In this document: piece by piece, positions 33,491-45,005 of the stretch
How the letters are laid out: the number at the start of each line of letters is the position of its first letter
Position numbering within the stretch: the first letter of the stretch is position 1
DNA from: Theileria orientalis strain Shintoku
Taxonomy: Eukaryota > Apicomplexa > Aconoidasida > Piroplasmida > Theileriidae
Length of the DNA stretch: 64,000 nucleotides
Direction: 5' to 3'
NCBI RefSeq assembly: GCF_000740895.1
Contig: NC_025262.1
Coordinates: forward strand, 426,001 to 490,000
Translations under genes and position numbers: made by a program
Notes under the pieces: model-generated
Seen by the model: only the letters and a program-made list of their open reading frames with translations
Told to the model about the DNA's origin: nothing
Database searches by the model: none

Positions 33491-36400
33491 ATGGAGATTA
33501 TAAAGGGTAAACCTATAAGAATTGTTAAATCTTCTATTGATAATGGTACGTTTTAATAATTCCATGATCTATATATGATTATATAATTTTTAGACTAAAC
33601 TACATTTAACCGAATAATATTCTTATTTAGAGGATAATGTTGACATTGATAAATACATTCCTGAAGAACTTGAATACCTTAAATGTTTTATAACTTCGGT
33701 TTTATCGGGACATGATTCCTCTAGATTCTGCAGATTAAAGATACAACAGGTTTGCTAATTATGTTATAAGCTCTTTTAGTTTTTAGAAGAATGCGTTTCT
33801 TATGGGAAATCACATTTTTTAATAAAGGAAATAGATCAGCTGCTTGAGGAGTTGATCAACCAGATGCTCAAGTATGTGTAACTATAAAATATCACAATGT
33901 TAGAAAAATCAATGACGAACCTTTTGAAAACGATCCTAAAAATGAGTTGAATACAATTTCTCTAGAATTTGTTGACGAGGAATTGAAATCGAGTCCACAT
34001 TATTATGCCTTGACAAAGTTTGAGATATGTTGGTGTAACGTTCGTCTCGCACTGGTAAAATAGATTGTTCAAATCAATTTTTAGAGCGATTTGACTAAAA
34101 TCTGCAATCCTCTTGAGTCTAGCCTGTTTAAATCGAGCTCCGGATACACAATATTGTATGTTAATTGGTAGAATAATGGAGTTTAGAGATAAAGCAATAT
34201 CGCACTTTTTAAGAGATTCAGTTGAGAGAAAGAAGCTTTACGAAGATATAGAAACAGGATTGTTGGCTCTGGTATACAGATATAGATCAGGCAATAAAGT
34301 AAACTTTTGTCAACTCTATAACGTTGTTGAGATGTTCAGTTGCATAGAGGTAACTGGTAGATTAATAATCAAGTTTAGTTGTTTGAGCAGTTTGAAAATA
34401 AACTGCTTGAGGAAACGTCAAGATATTATAGCAATTTGTCATCTGAGCACCTGAAGAAGTCGTCATTCTCAGAATGTTATCGTAAATTCAATGAGACAAT
34501 AGAGTCTGAGGTAAGGTTTAAGTTGAGTTGATGTTTTGCAGAAAAAAGCATGCCTTTACTATCTGACAGATGAATCGGCGAATAAGGTGATTGAAGTGGT
34601 TAAAAAGGAGCTTTTGTTTAACAACTGCGAAAACCTGGTGAACCCTGAAAATCTTAAGCTACTTTTGAAGAATAATGATACGGACTCGATACTGTTGGTT
34701 AATTCACTGTATGTTAACACTAAATTTAACCAACTCCTGTTTGATAACATCTTCACTTCATCAAAGGTATGTTTATACATAGATGTGTGACTGCGGTTAA
34801 TGGCGATAAATTATTTTGTAGGATATTTGTAATGAGATAGTGTCTTTGTATTTGAACAGAAAGAACTACGACGAGTGCCACTCATTTGCGGAAGATTTGA
34901 ACAACTATCAGAAAAAATTGGACACTTTGTTAAAGCCAATAATGAAATCTAGTGAATATATAGTCAGATTAAATGTAAGAAGTGTGTGATACTAGGTGCT
35001 TTTAGAATTTTTGGACGACGATTTTGAACAAAGATGATAACACAATAGAATATGTAACGTTATCGTTAGGTGAGTTGTACACATTAATGCACACGAGTTT
35101 ACATACGCACCGATAAAAATAAATATACGTTTGAGCTTGTTCATCTACTTTTATTGATTGTTATTTGTAGCAAAGCACGCCGATGAACTTTTCATTGAGT
35201 ATTCTAAAGAAGCCATTGAAAGTAAACTTAAGTTTGTACTCCATATATTTCAATATCTATCGAACAAGTCGTATTTTGAGGTGAGTTGTGATGAAGAATC
35301 GTGATATACATGAAAATTCAGCAATGTTATCGAAATATGCTGTCGATGAGACTGTTGTACCACAAGCAGTTGAGTGAAGTACACTACGAGACCGTTGGAA
35401 TGTTGAAGCAGGGTGAGTAATGTGGATATTTAGTGTGGAGTTTAATTAACATTATGAATCATATAGAATGCGGCGTTAATTACTCGTGTAAATTGAGAGA
35501 CGTGATTGATTTTTACGAAAGATCAGCAAGCTTATTGGTGGATTTCAAGGAGTACCTGCTATTGTTGGAAACTTTTAAGCCTGAGAAGAAAAAGGCCAAA
35601 ACATCAAGTTTAAAAAGTAAAGGAGATTTAACGTCTAGAAAAGGGTCAGACATTATAAGCAATATGCTGAGTGCACTGAATGATTTAAATTTCTCAGTTA
35701 TATTGATATCGCAGGACTCGTGGATTTATAAGAAGATCAATATCACTAAATCTCCAGAGTCGTATGAATCATTCGAGAACGCAGAGGTGCTCGAAGGGAA
35801 GGCGGAAGAGCCTGATTTGACGAATAATAAACTTGGTGGCGATGAAAACCTGAACCTATTGCTCTTTTTGCAAAACCGCTTTGGAAATTACTACCTTAAC
35901 AAGTTCAAGAAGAGGAGCATTGAGTACTACCCGCAGCTGGGATCAGCGGAACTGGAGTTCACCTTCAAGGTATGAAATATAGATGACACGATAGTTTAGG
36001 GGAAGACCTACGACCTACAATTATCGATATTTCAAGTAAGTAGAATGATTAAACATTTGTGAAATTACCCATTTTTACCTATTAAGTTATTTTGGTTCAT
36101 TTAACTCGTTTAACTTTAGGCCTACTGCTTACTGTTGTTTAATAATTACAAATATGTTAATTTGAAACACATAGAAGATGTTGTTAATTCAGGTGAGTTG
36201 ACTTAAATTATAAGGTGGCACTTAGACTACAACGAAGCATTGTTGCGGAATCACTTGGCCTTGTTGAATAGTCTACCAACGCCTTTGATTAAGTTTTACT
36301 CCGAGTCGATTGACTTCAATACCTGCGTAAGTTGCATATCAACCGACAAACGCCCTTGTCATAGCATTAGACTCATTTAAAATATTGATATTTGCAGCAT

Positions 36401-36802
36401 TCAGTATATTATCAATGTTTTTAGAATAAAAATGACTATTTTGAGCTTAATTCGGATTTTCATCACAGTGACACCAGTATTGACTTTAGACCAAACAAGC
36501 AGGACTTGTTTAGGCTGGTAACTAAAATTTTACTTGCTGCATTCACGCGTTTTTAGGACATGAACTACGTGACCACGGGTCGCACGTTTGAGGACCTGCT
36601 TCCTTATATTGAGTCAACCATCGTCAGGTACCTCAAGCAGACCCTTGAGGCCTCAAGTGTTACTGTGTTTAAGCTGTTCAGCAAAAACCCAAACTTTACT
36701 CTCACCAGGGACCAGTTCAACAAGGTGATCGACTCCCTGGTATCCAGAGAGTTCATACAGTTCAACAAAACCAACAAGGAGTTCCTCCAATACATAGCTT
36801 GA
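33491..36802 (+). CDS. Cullin, scaffold of a RING E3 ubiquitin ligase
   Basis: Cullins hold a substrate adaptor at one end and a RING/E2 at the other. Eighteen exons yield 825 residues: 33491-33545, 33631-33749, 33780-33871, 33904-34054, 34085-34155, 34187-34349, 34379-34510, 34542-34766, 34822-34974, 35006-35069, 35171-35280, 35322-35412, 35467-35969, 36000-36035, 36120-36192, 36226-36326, 36425-36517, 36557-36802. Codon phase closes at every junction. The C terminus is a cullin Nedd8 domain: STIVRYLKQ carries the likely neddylated Lys, and the protein ends in VIDSLVSREFIQF and FLQYIA. The N-terminal repeats are divergent, so the cullin class (1, 3 or 4) cannot be set. A Lys/Ser-rich insert lies near 35580-35660. 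Many introns are 29-33 nt. Confidence 0.85.
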
Positions 36803-37143
36803 TTTACGCCGTACACATAGTAGATTTGATAATATAAGTTGTTCTTTACTGTATCTGGCATTTAATACGATTAGGTGTTCATGAAATTACATTTGTTACA
36901 ATATACAACTCCTATAATATACAAATATAACAGTAATGATACTTATACACCTATGATTGTAGGTATGTGAAAGTATATTGCTATACCTGTGAGTTTATAC
37001 AATCGGAGTAGAGACGTAATATTCTAATGTACATAAACAAACATACATGTACACATACACACACATATATATACAGAGAACACTGTTATATAAGAATACT
37101 GATATAGACGAGTGTGTGTATTAAATTAGTTGATTTAAGACGA
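36803..37143. other. Convergent intergenic spacer
   Basis: This 341 bp region between the cullin and methyltransferase stops is AT-rich and has short CA/TA runs (ACATACACACACATATATATA near 37050). No gene or structured element was seen. Confidence 0.4.
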
Positions 37144-38703
37144 TTATAGGGGCTCGGGAAACCTTGACACCTTCCTGTAGTGTGTTGCAATGTGCGTCTT
37201 CAGCTCAGCCCGCTCCTCGTGCGAATTCTCGAAGCCCTTGTGCGCTATCTGCTCTATCAGCGCGTCGCGCTCCGACGCGAGACTCTCCTTCAGGTTGTCG
37301 CTGTACGACCTCGTCACCGAGCGCGAGTAGAACTTGTCGAGCTTACTCAGGTACCACGAGTACTGGTGGTACAGCGGCAGCTTCGAAAGCTTAATGATGT
37401 CCATCGCCCTGTAAGGCTGGCTGAAGTTGTTCACGTCGAACGTCAATTTTTTGAGGCTCGCAACGGCGGAATCTTGTTTATTCGTGGCCTTCTTCTTCCT
37501 CGGCTTCTTCACCTTCTTCTGGGGTCCCAACGCCCTCTTGATCTTCGCGTCCGCCTTCGCCTTTATCTTCCTCCAGTTGTTCTTCACGTAGATGTAGCAC
37601 GTCTTCCCCTCGTTGCTTCCGTACATTCTGCAGGGCACCTTTGCTCCGAGGAAGCAGTCCTTCAGTCCGAAGCTCACCATCAGGTCTGAGATGAACGATC
37701 CGAACACGTACGCCGTGGACGTGTTCATGAACTGGTATACCATGTTGTTGATCAGTGCCCTTTCCATTGCAATGTCGAAGCTGTAGAAGTGCGTGACTCC
37801 TTCGAACGCGTCGTAGGCTATGATGTCCTCGTTAACGAAGGCTATTGGGAGACTCGACTGCTTATTCTTAAACTGCTCCAGCCCCTGCTGTAGCTCCTCC
37901 AAATCGACCTCGTTAGGCATCTTCGGCGCTCTTAGGAACCTTTTCGGCGTCTCCGCGTTCTCGTTGAAGACCCCAACGTTGTATTCGTCCTCTTCAAGCT
38001 GAGTGCTGATCGACATGTCTGAGTAGTCGCTATTTGTCTTTCCTGGACTCGAGGGCGCGTAGTCGGTAGACGATGAAAGCGTCTTACAACTCTTCCTGCT
38101 TCCCTCTCCGTCGCTGCTGGTGCTGCACTCACTGAGGTCACTCAGCGATCTGGACGGAGTCTCTTCTATTTCCGTCCTGATCCCCTTGATGTCTCTTGCT
38201 ATGAAGGCGCAGATGTTGTTCACTGAGTTCATGTATGCCAGCGGGCACTTTTCGATTCCTATCGAGGAGAAGATGTTAGCGTCCGACGCGAAGACGAAGT
38301 TCGGCACTCCTCTTCCGCTTCCCAGGTCCAACAGCACGCTCTTTTCGTCCAGTCCGAACTCGACCATCTTCTTGCACACCACCTTCAGACTCGAGTGCGC
38401 GATCTCTCCGTACATGCCCACTGTGGACGTAATGATGTCGTTCGTTGGGCCTCTGAACAGGAAGGAAAGGCTGCTATCTCCTTTAAACCTCTTCGCTGAG
38501 CTCCTGTCGCTGTATACTCTGTAGAATTCTGACTCGACGTGGTCAACATAGTTCGTTATTTCATCTGATGGCCTTGACCGCTTCACAGTTCTTACAGGAG
38601 TGCAAATATCGTACTCTACTGGTGAATTAGAGTTTTTATTTGGTGATTTAGATCTATATTTCGTGGTTGGTGAGGTAGACAACTGTGACTCTGCACACCT
38701 CAT
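37144..38703 (-). CDS. SAM-dependent methyltransferase, DOT1-like
   Basis: Single exon of 519 residues. After a basic, Ser/Pro-rich N terminus (about 85 residues) comes the block YGEIAHSSLKVVCKKM, then VLLDLGSGRGVPNFVFAS (SAM-binding motif I) and GIEKCPLAYMNSVNN with an acidic residue after the second strand. This order and spacing resemble DOT1 (H3K79 methyltransferase), where YGEI precedes the DLGSG loop. A long Ser/Asp-rich insert follows at about residues 190-270. The second half contains FVNEDIIAYDAFEGVTHFY and a Lys-rich segment (GPQKKVKKPRKKKATNKQ) that could contact nucleic acid or a nucleosome. The class I fold is well supported; histone specificity is inference. Confidence 0.65.
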   Translation of the reverse strand: MRCAESQLSTSPTTKYRSKSPNKNSNSPVEYDICTPVRTVKRSRPSDEITNYVDHVESEFYRVYSDRSSAKRFKGDSSLSFLFRGPTNDIITSTVGMYGEIAHSSLKVVCKKMVEFGLDEKSVLLDLGSGRGVPNFVFASDANIFSSIGIEKCPLAYMNSVNNICAFIARDIKGIRTEIEETPSRSLSDLSECSTSSDGEGSRKSCKTLSSSTDYAPSSPGKTNSDYSDMSISTQLEEDEYNVGVFNENAETPKRFLRAPKMPNEVDLEELQQGLEQFKNKQSSLPIAFVNEDIIAYDAFEGVTHFYSFDIAMERALINNMVYQFMNTSTAYVFGSFISDLMVSFGLKDCFLGAKVPCRMYGSNEGKTCYIYVKNNWRKIKAKADAKIKRALGPQKKVKKPRKKKATNKQDSAVASLKKLTFDVNNFSQPYRAMDIIKLSKLPLYHQYSWYLSKLDKFYSRSVTRSYSDNLKESLASERDALIEQIAHKGFENSHEERAELKTHIATHYRKVSRFPEPL

Positions 38704-39592
38704 TTTTTAAAGCCGTCAAATATGTGTTTTTTAAAAAATAACAATATCTTACAACAACAAATCGCTATATTTCGCTGTTAACATTAATGTCTTTTGTAAA
38801 AGTGAAAAAAAAGACAGTAACATCCCAAATGTGCAAACGACAGGATGACATCAAAACCCGTTTGCTTACCCTTGTAAAATACCGGATTCGCCTATTTCAC
38901 AGTTAGTAATTTAATTTTTATTAATTGTGTTAACAATAAATGTGCGTGATTTATGCTTTAATTAACATGTTTTGGTTTTACACACAACGTTAGCTTTCGG
39001 CATGCAAATTTCAAACTAGGCAAATAGTAGCAAAATGTGCATGTCTAAAACTATATTAAAACGCTATTGTACAAATCAATTATACAACGCGGAGTTATTT
39101 TCGTAATTACATAAACCCGAATTTGTCGAATCAGCTACAACTTTGGTGTCGTAAGACAGGTACACACACCAAAAACCGATATTATTATATTAAAGCTATA
39201 TTTATAAACACAAATAATTTAAATATGATAAAAAAAATATTTATTTAATACAATATGTCTTTATGTTTTATGATATATAAATATCACCGACAACATTATC
39301 AATCAAGAATCCAAGATAACCTTAAACATATATTTTGATACAAGTTTATATTTAAAATCGACACAAAACAAATTTATATAATATCATATAAAACATTAAT
39401 CTATAAATGGTGCGTTTTTGTTACCACAACGAAACCTTTTTGTTTCATCATATTCCCACTTATTTGTAGATATTTTACAAAAAATCTATTAAATATATTA
39501 AAATTAATAATTTTTTTGTTAAACAATATGATTTTGTACATATACTGTTTAGGATTCTTATAACAAATCCTCAGTAACAAAAACAACATAAA
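38704..39592. promoter_or_regulatory. Divergent spacer between methyltransferase and zinc-finger gene
   Basis: Nearly 0.9 kb separates two head-to-head genes. The right half is almost pure A/T. The left half (38810-39060) is less AT-rich and contains GGCATGCAAAT near 38999 and GTGCATGTC near 39038. GCATGC-type words are bound by ApiAP2 factors in related parasites, so these are candidate sites only. A minus-strand open frame at 39401-39601 overlaps the next start codon and looks fortuitous. Confidence 0.4.
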
Positions 39593-40129
39593 ATGGCCCA
39601 TAAATCACATTCTAGATCAATAGAAAGTAGAGAAAGGACTAGACACAAAAAACACGTACATAAAGATTCACACAAAAAACATAAATCATCTCATAGAAGC
39701 AACCGAAGGACCAAATCTCGATCCAGATCATCCGACATCAGTTATCGCAGAGAATCAAAACACAATCACAGTTCACACAGTAAAAAACACACACTTTCAG
39801 AATCCCATGATTCTAATTCAAACCATTTTGATTTACACACCAGTATAGAATCCGACACTCTTAAACACGAATTTGAAGTATCAAATTTTTCGAAGGCTTA
39901 CGGACTGGATCTATCAGGATTCGTCGGACTCTCTTCGCAGATTTTAAATGTCACGTCTTCTTCCGAAGAGAATAAATTGACCAGACTTGAACGCAAGAAG
40001 ATACGAGATCACGAACTTAGGCATCACCAAGAGAGGTTTTGGAAGTGCAAAAAGTGCGATTTTATGAACTATTTATCAAATTACGAATGCAAACGTTGTA
40101 AAGGCCTGAGAGGATCTTGCGCCCGTTGA
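39593..40129 (+). CDS. RanBP2-type zinc-finger protein with RS-rich N terminus
   Basis: 178 residues, one exon. The first 80 residues are dominated by Ser, Arg, His and Lys (RERTRHKKHVHKDSHKKHK, RTKSRSRSS), like an RS domain of splicing factors. The C terminus holds one complete RanBP2-type finger, W-x-C-x2-C-x10-C-x2-C (FWKCKKCDF ... NYECKRCKG), which in ZRANB2-like proteins binds single-stranded RNA with a GGU core. A role in pre-mRNA splicing is therefore likely but inferred. The next gene starts only about 100 bp downstream on the same strand. Confidence 0.75.
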   Translation: MAHKSHSRSIESRERTRHKKHVHKDSHKKHKSSHRSNRRTKSRSRSSDISYRRESKHNHSSHSKKHTLSESHDSNSNHFDLHTSIESDTLKHEFEVSNFSKAYGLDLSGFVGLSSQILNVTSSSEENKLTRLERKKIRDHELRHHQERFWKCKKCDFMNYLSNYECKRCKGLRGSCAR

Positions 40130-40226
40130 TTTTAATATTTAAAGTTGTAATTAAACGCAGCACCTGTTGTTCAAATACACATATTATTTGATTTCAATTA
40201 ACAGTAAACATCGCAGTTTAAATAAC

Positions 40227-42722
40227 ATGGTAAGACCCGTGAAGTCGGAAAGTGCATTGCCATCGACTCTGACAGCATACGGAGGTTCAGGGTGCGTCGC
40301 AATGGCCGTTTCTAGTGACGGAATCACAATCGCCGCCTCCACGGACGACTACATTAACATTTACCCAGTGTGCTCAATTTGGGTGCCCTGTATTAGCTTG
40401 ATAATTCCGACGCAAATATGTCCAAACAACCTGGACCTACAGACTGAGGTATGCGGAAACCCAGAATGCCTTTATCGACGGACTTATGATCCGTATATAA
40501 AGCCGCCATCGAAGGTAATACGTATGAAGCTGGGAAAACGACGAACGATGTCACAGGGGACGATACAGATACTGAGTTTTTTTGGAGATAAAAATGAATT
40601 CTTGGTGGGAGTTGGACCCTTTTTGCTAGTTATATACGATTTAACGAGGATGGACCCGAATCCAATTATCACAATTGATATGCGTTACTTTGGAGAGGAC
40701 GCGATCGCGTATCCGTTTACAATGCAAGCATCGTTCACAATTTTGAATATATACCGCAATTATATGTACAATAATAGCACGCTGTCGTGCATTGACTTCT
40801 TGTTTAGCACGAGGCCCTACGTTCCAACCTATTACCGAGTGCTTTTTAGTGAAGTCGATAAGTGGTGGTTCGTGGACTGCAGGTACACGTCAGGCATTCT
40901 GCCGAGAGATTCCTTGGACGAAGATGTGCCATATATTCTGTACAACCACGATGGCTCAAGTGCAATTGGATCAAAAATGCACAAAGAAGCCCATCAAAAT
41001 TCAGAGAGTTGTGTATATAGCAATGGTTATATGGATACGGATGACCTAAATCATAATCAACACGCACGCCCTAGTACGACCACGACTACAACGACCACGA
41101 ATGAAAACACGGACGTTGAGAATGATGATACACATACTTCGAAACCGACCTTAATTCAGAATTTGGGGCACGAAATTGGAGATTTTCTATATAATTATCC
41201 TCAGGAGCCCGACTCAGGTTCTGAGGCGCAAAGCATCGGAGAGGATGGACTCAGCTCGACAATGGAGGGCGTGGCTGACATGGATGCGGGAACGGAAAAC
41301 GAAGAGACGCAGAGTGAAGACTCGGACACGAACATGAACAACTCGGACGACTTGGAAGACAGCAAAAGCAACGCCTCAGACCAGACGTACAGGGACAGCA
41401 ACTTCCCATACTTGGAGTCAGGCGCCCTGGAGGTGTCATCAAATTTTTTGTTCAGAAACAGTGAGAAATCAGTGTACTACGGATTCTCGCTCTTGGAAAG
41501 AAGGTTTATCTGCAGCAGCGACAAAGTGAAGAAGCACGCTAAGGTGATAGGCGAAGGAACACTGACGTACGAGCAGGAGTTTATATTTGGCACATTCATA
41601 CCACTGGCATCGGTGGTGGTCCTAAAGCTGACGCTGCCGAACAAGTTATGCGTGCGGAGGGGGAAGATAAGGCACTGCGAGTTGAGTGAGACCTCTGTGG
41701 AAATACTATCGGACATTGTGATATCGGCCGCTGGCATGAAGGCACACTCGTTTATTTCAAGGAGTCTAGGGAGGCTCTTTACGATTCTCTTCAACGATAG
41801 GTTCTACGTTCTCAAATACACGACATCCTCTGTTGTTTCAACACAGTTAGAGGAGTGTGCTGAACATGTTAAGGACGAAGATTCGGAGGAAACAGATAAC
41901 TTCAGTGATGTCCTTATGGGCATGAGCCTGGACAAAGATAATCACCATGGTGTGCATGAAAGAAATCTTACTATGGCAACAGTGGCTGAAGAGCACCTTA
42001 ATGATGAAGTTAAACATTATTGTGTGAATATTGCCTCACACAGCAATAAGTGTTACAGACTTAGAAACACTTACGATTCTGAGGAGGAGTCAGTCAGCGT
42101 GCAGTTCTGCCACTACGACCCTGTGTTGAAGGTCAGATACACGATGGGATGCTTCGACACCTCCAACGGAGACGGGTACCTAGCAATCTGCAACAACTAC
42201 AGCTCGCAGTGGACGCTGCAGATATTCAGCCTCTCCTCTCAGTCGGGAGTGGACGCAATCAGACTCGTGCTCGACGCGTCAAAGTGCAACGGCTTTATGC
42301 AGCTCTGCTGGATACCCTTCAGCAACAAGATGTTCGTCATCTCGAAGATGAACGGGGAGCTGTATCAGCTCGAGCCGAAGGTGACCAGGAGCTGGGTTGG
42401 CCTCATACCCAACTTTTCGTCCATAGACAAGAACCTGGAGTTCATCGAGGACGAGAACATATTTGACCTGGAGCCCACGGCGCGTGTCGACTCGCCCAAC
42501 GACGGAGGTGACCCTGACGACTCAGGAGCTGATAGCGACATCCTGCAAGCAGTGGAGAACGACATAATGACCAGCCACAGGTACCCATTCACCGACCTCG
42601 GCTTCTCGCTTATCGGCAACGAGTGGCTGAAGCCGATGCGCAAGCCTGACATATCACAATATGACGCAGTGCATCACACCCATGAAAAAGAGCTCCACGA
42701 CCTTTACCACCAACTATTCTAG
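40227..42722 (+). CDS. WD40-like protein, function unknown
   Basis: One exon; 831 residues from the ATG at 40227. The frame is open to 40167, but the extra 20 residues look like 5' leader. The N terminus GCVAMAVSSDGITIAASTDDYINIY has the shape of a WD repeat, and later segments (SQWTLQIFSLSS, MQLCWIPFSNKMFVISKMNGELYQL) look like further propeller blades. A central acidic, Ser/Asp/Asn-rich insert (about residues 270-400, with a run of Thr) separates the halves. There is no catalytic motif or signal peptide. I do not recognise the family; a scaffold subunit of a larger complex is the most that can be suggested. Codons become GC-rich towards the 3' end. Confidence 0.7.
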   Translation: MVRPVKSESALPSTLTAYGGSGCVAMAVSSDGITIAASTDDYINIYPVCSIWVPCISLIIPTQICPNNLDLQTEVCGNPECLYRRTYDPYIKPPSKVIRMKLGKRRTMSQGTIQILSFFGDKNEFLVGVGPFLLVIYDLTRMDPNPIITIDMRYFGEDAIAYPFTMQASFTILNIYRNYMYNNSTLSCIDFLFSTRPYVPTYYRVLFSEVDKWWFVDCRYTSGILPRDSLDEDVPYILYNHDGSSAIGSKMHKEAHQNSESCVYSNGYMDTDDLNHNQHARPSTTTTTTTTNENTDVENDDTHTSKPTLIQNLGHEIGDFLYNYPQEPDSGSEAQSIGEDGLSSTMEGVADMDAGTENEETQSEDSDTNMNNSDDLEDSKSNASDQTYRDSNFPYLESGALEVSSNFLFRNSEKSVYYGFSLLERRFICSSDKVKKHAKVIGEGTLTYEQEFIFGTFIPLASVVVLKLTLPNKLCVRRGKIRHCELSETSVEILSDIVISAAGMKAHSFISRSLGRLFTILFNDRFYVLKYTTSSVVSTQLEECAEHVKDEDSEETDNFSDVLMGMSLDKDNHHGVHERNLTMATVAEEHLNDEVKHYCVNIASHSNKCYRLRNTYDSEEESVSVQFCHYDPVLKVRYTMGCFDTSNGDGYLAICNNYSSQWTLQIFSLSSQSGVDAIRLVLDASKCNGFMQLCWIPFSNKMFVISKMNGELYQLEPKVTRSWVGLIPNFSSIDKNLEFIEDENIFDLEPTARVDSPNDGGDPDDSGADSDILQAVENDIMTSHRYPFTDLGFSLIGNEWLKPMRKPDISQYDAVHHTHEKELHDLYHQLF

Positions 42723-42936
42723 TGAACATAAGACCCTAATGTGTTCCACAATCATGTTTGAGCGGTACTGATTACTTGTCTGCACATTAGTTATGTTAGT
42801 TGTGTACACAGAGAATAAACATTACTATATTGCTAGCTGCAACTTAGGCGCGATACAAATGAGTAAATTATTAATTGGCAATGAATTGTAGAAATACTCG
42901 TACTTAAAATTTTAAAATGAAACGCGTGTTTACGCC

Positions 42937-44026
42937 TTAAAGCAGAAACGGTATCAGCGCCTTTCTGTTTCTGTCATAATTCGGGAAGTCCCTAAGGTAC
43001 TTGGCGTGCTTTTTCTTCGCCCAGTTTGCGAGGATGAGGAACACTGCCAGCGCGAACAGGTACGCGGTGGCCGTGTTCACAAAGAGCGCAACTACCACCC
43101 AGACCATCAACTCCCACAGGTAGTTCGCACACGACACGTACTGGAATCCCCAATTCATGGGAATGCCCCTCCCCGTTGTGCCTATTCATAGCGTTTAAGA
43201 TATGTGCTTACCTTTGGGACGCAGTCTTCTGAGTGTCAGGTGAGTCATGAAGGTGAGGAACTGGAATACGAAATACAGAACGAACAGGACTATCTTTTCA
43301 GAACCTTTCGTGAAGAACAGAACAGGCCTGTACTGCGGGTGGAACAGGTAGAATCCGATTGAGACTGCGCACAGAATCCTGTCTCATGAATTAGCAACGA
43401 AACTTACCAGTAGTGGAAGCAGTTAGTGAACAGGTTCTTGATCGGCATCGTGTTTCTCGAGAACTTATGGATGAAAAACGTCTCAAATTCCCTCTTCACA
43501 AAGTGGAACATCAGCATGAAGAAGCCAAATCTGCAAACACTTATAAGTTCCCTAGACCCACCTCTGCGAGCAGTATCGAGATTTCGGCACAGTTTTATAG
43601 AAGAACGAGGGGAAAAAGTAAAAGAGAGGCAAGATAATCAGAGGTCCCAGGTACTCGAGGAAAAAGACCAGTCTCCATGATATCTGGACTCCTAAAAACG
43701 CATTTTCCAGCCATCCTCCCTACCCAAATCTCTAAAATACAACGAGTTTCCGTCCTTCAGGCCCTGGTCCTTGAGCTTCTCACTTGTTAGACGTGGCCCA
43801 GTGGCTAAACGAATACATCAATTCCAGTTGCACACCTGAATTAAGATTCCACCTTTGGCGCTCTGGGTAGAACCGATCTGATTATTATTTGTTAATTTTT
43901 TGTGTGTGTTTACTACTTCTTACGTTTTTCGTAAAATAATGCTTTCAGGTCATCTCCCGTTGCTTCTTCCGGGATTGTGACTCGGTCTAAAAATTCGCCT
44001 TTATATGACTTTAGAAACAAATCCAT
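42937..44026 (-). CDS. TECR: Very-long-chain trans-2,3-enoyl-CoA reductase (TECR / TSC13)
   Basis: ER membrane enzyme for the last reduction of each fatty-acid elongation cycle (trans-2-enoyl-CoA to acyl-CoA, NADPH). Seven exons (43924-44026, 43836-43877, 43724-43804, 43562-43691, 43408-43530, 43212-43378, 42937-43181) give 296 residues, close to family size. The N-terminal 90 residues form the ubiquitin-like domain seen in TECR (EKHRFYPERQRWNL, then GNSLYFRDLG). The membrane part shows LEYLGPLIILPLFY, FHFVKREFETFFIHKFS, the glycine loop GTTGRGIPMNWG, and the C-terminal FQYVSCANYLWEL and ALIPFLL of the steroid 5-alpha-reductase superfamily. All six introns are about 30-46 nt. Apicomplexans use this pathway to elongate salvaged or apicoplast-made fatty acids. 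Confidence 0.93.
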
Positions 44027-44324
44027 GTTTGATTCTATGATAATATTTTTTGAATATGTACAATTTCTTATGATGTGTCACTAATATCACTATAATTGTG
44101 ATGAATAGCCTCTATATACTCATATATTTTAATTTTACTTATACAATTCGTTTTTTTTTGTTATTTTTTAACAAGTTTATACACAGAAATATGAGACGGA
44201 GTACACCGTCCATTCACAACCCTATGATATACATCTACTAATTTATAGAGACCATGTATTATATTTAATGACGGAAAATATTAGCTATAGAAAGTGCTAA
44301 TATAATTCATGTGTGTGCTATGTC

Positions 44325-45005
44325 CTACTGCTTCCTAGGGCCTCCTCTGTTACCACCCCTCCCTGTAGAATATTGTTAGATCACAATTAGGCCAAAATTA
44401 ATTATATATAGTATGCATAAGTGGGATCATTATTTTAATTAAAGATTCTATCACCTATGTCTTTTTTTATGTACACATTTATGCCTAAATTTGTTTTATT
44501 ACTTACTTGGACCACGCCTTGGGTGTAACAATTGATCCACGTCCACCTCGTCAAGCATTTCCTGAGTAAGTGGAGATTGATACCCAATAGATTTCGTATC
44601 AATCTTGGAAGGATCAAGAGTCAGCGCAATAGTGAGGAAACAAACACTGAACTTTGAGTCCTTACCATTTTTCGTCTTTGGGTCAGCCCTATTGAATGTA
44701 ATTAGATAGTATATAGGATTTTTTAAAAGTTTTTTATATTTAGTTTTGGCTTACAGTCTATCTTGGGTGTCAACTGTCGTAACCTGATGTAGACCGTTTA
44801 TACTGTGCCTGAGTATTTCTGCCGTTTCGACTACGTTGCTCATTGCCCTCCCTGTTCCCCTAATTGTAATCACAGGGACGCCGTTGGAGAGTAACTTTTT
44901 AGCGTAGGTAACGTAGTTTGAAACTCTGCCTAGGGTGGTCACTCTGATTTCACCCTCTCCAATCGGTTTAGCGTTAGCAGGTGATTGGTCTAAGTTATCT
45001 GACAT
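44325..45005 (-). CDS. Alba-domain nucleic-acid-binding protein with RGG-like tail
   Basis: Small basic protein that binds RNA or DNA; in Apicomplexa Alba proteins act mainly in translational control. Three exons (44755-45005, 44507-44688, 44325-44362) encode 156 residues. The Alba fold is clear: EIRVTTLGRVSNYVTYAKKL, then VITIRGTGRAMSNVVETAEIL. The tail PRRGPRRGGNRGG is an RGG-like RNA-binding motif and is completed only by the last 38-nt exon. A methionine four codons upstream (45017) is an alternative start. An apparent 19-nt intron around the NGKDSKFS segment was rejected because removing it breaks the frame. Transcription is in the same direction as TECR. Confidence 0.88.

Noticed and set aside
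39401..39601. Minus-strand frame of 66 codons before the zinc-finger gene
   Set aside because: It overlaps the start codon of the zinc-finger gene, is Ile/Asn/Phe/Lys-rich as expected for random A/T DNA, and has no supporting splice structure.
44640..44680. Possible 19-nt intron in the Alba gene
   Set aside because: Removing it breaks the reading frame, while keeping it gives a continuous domain.
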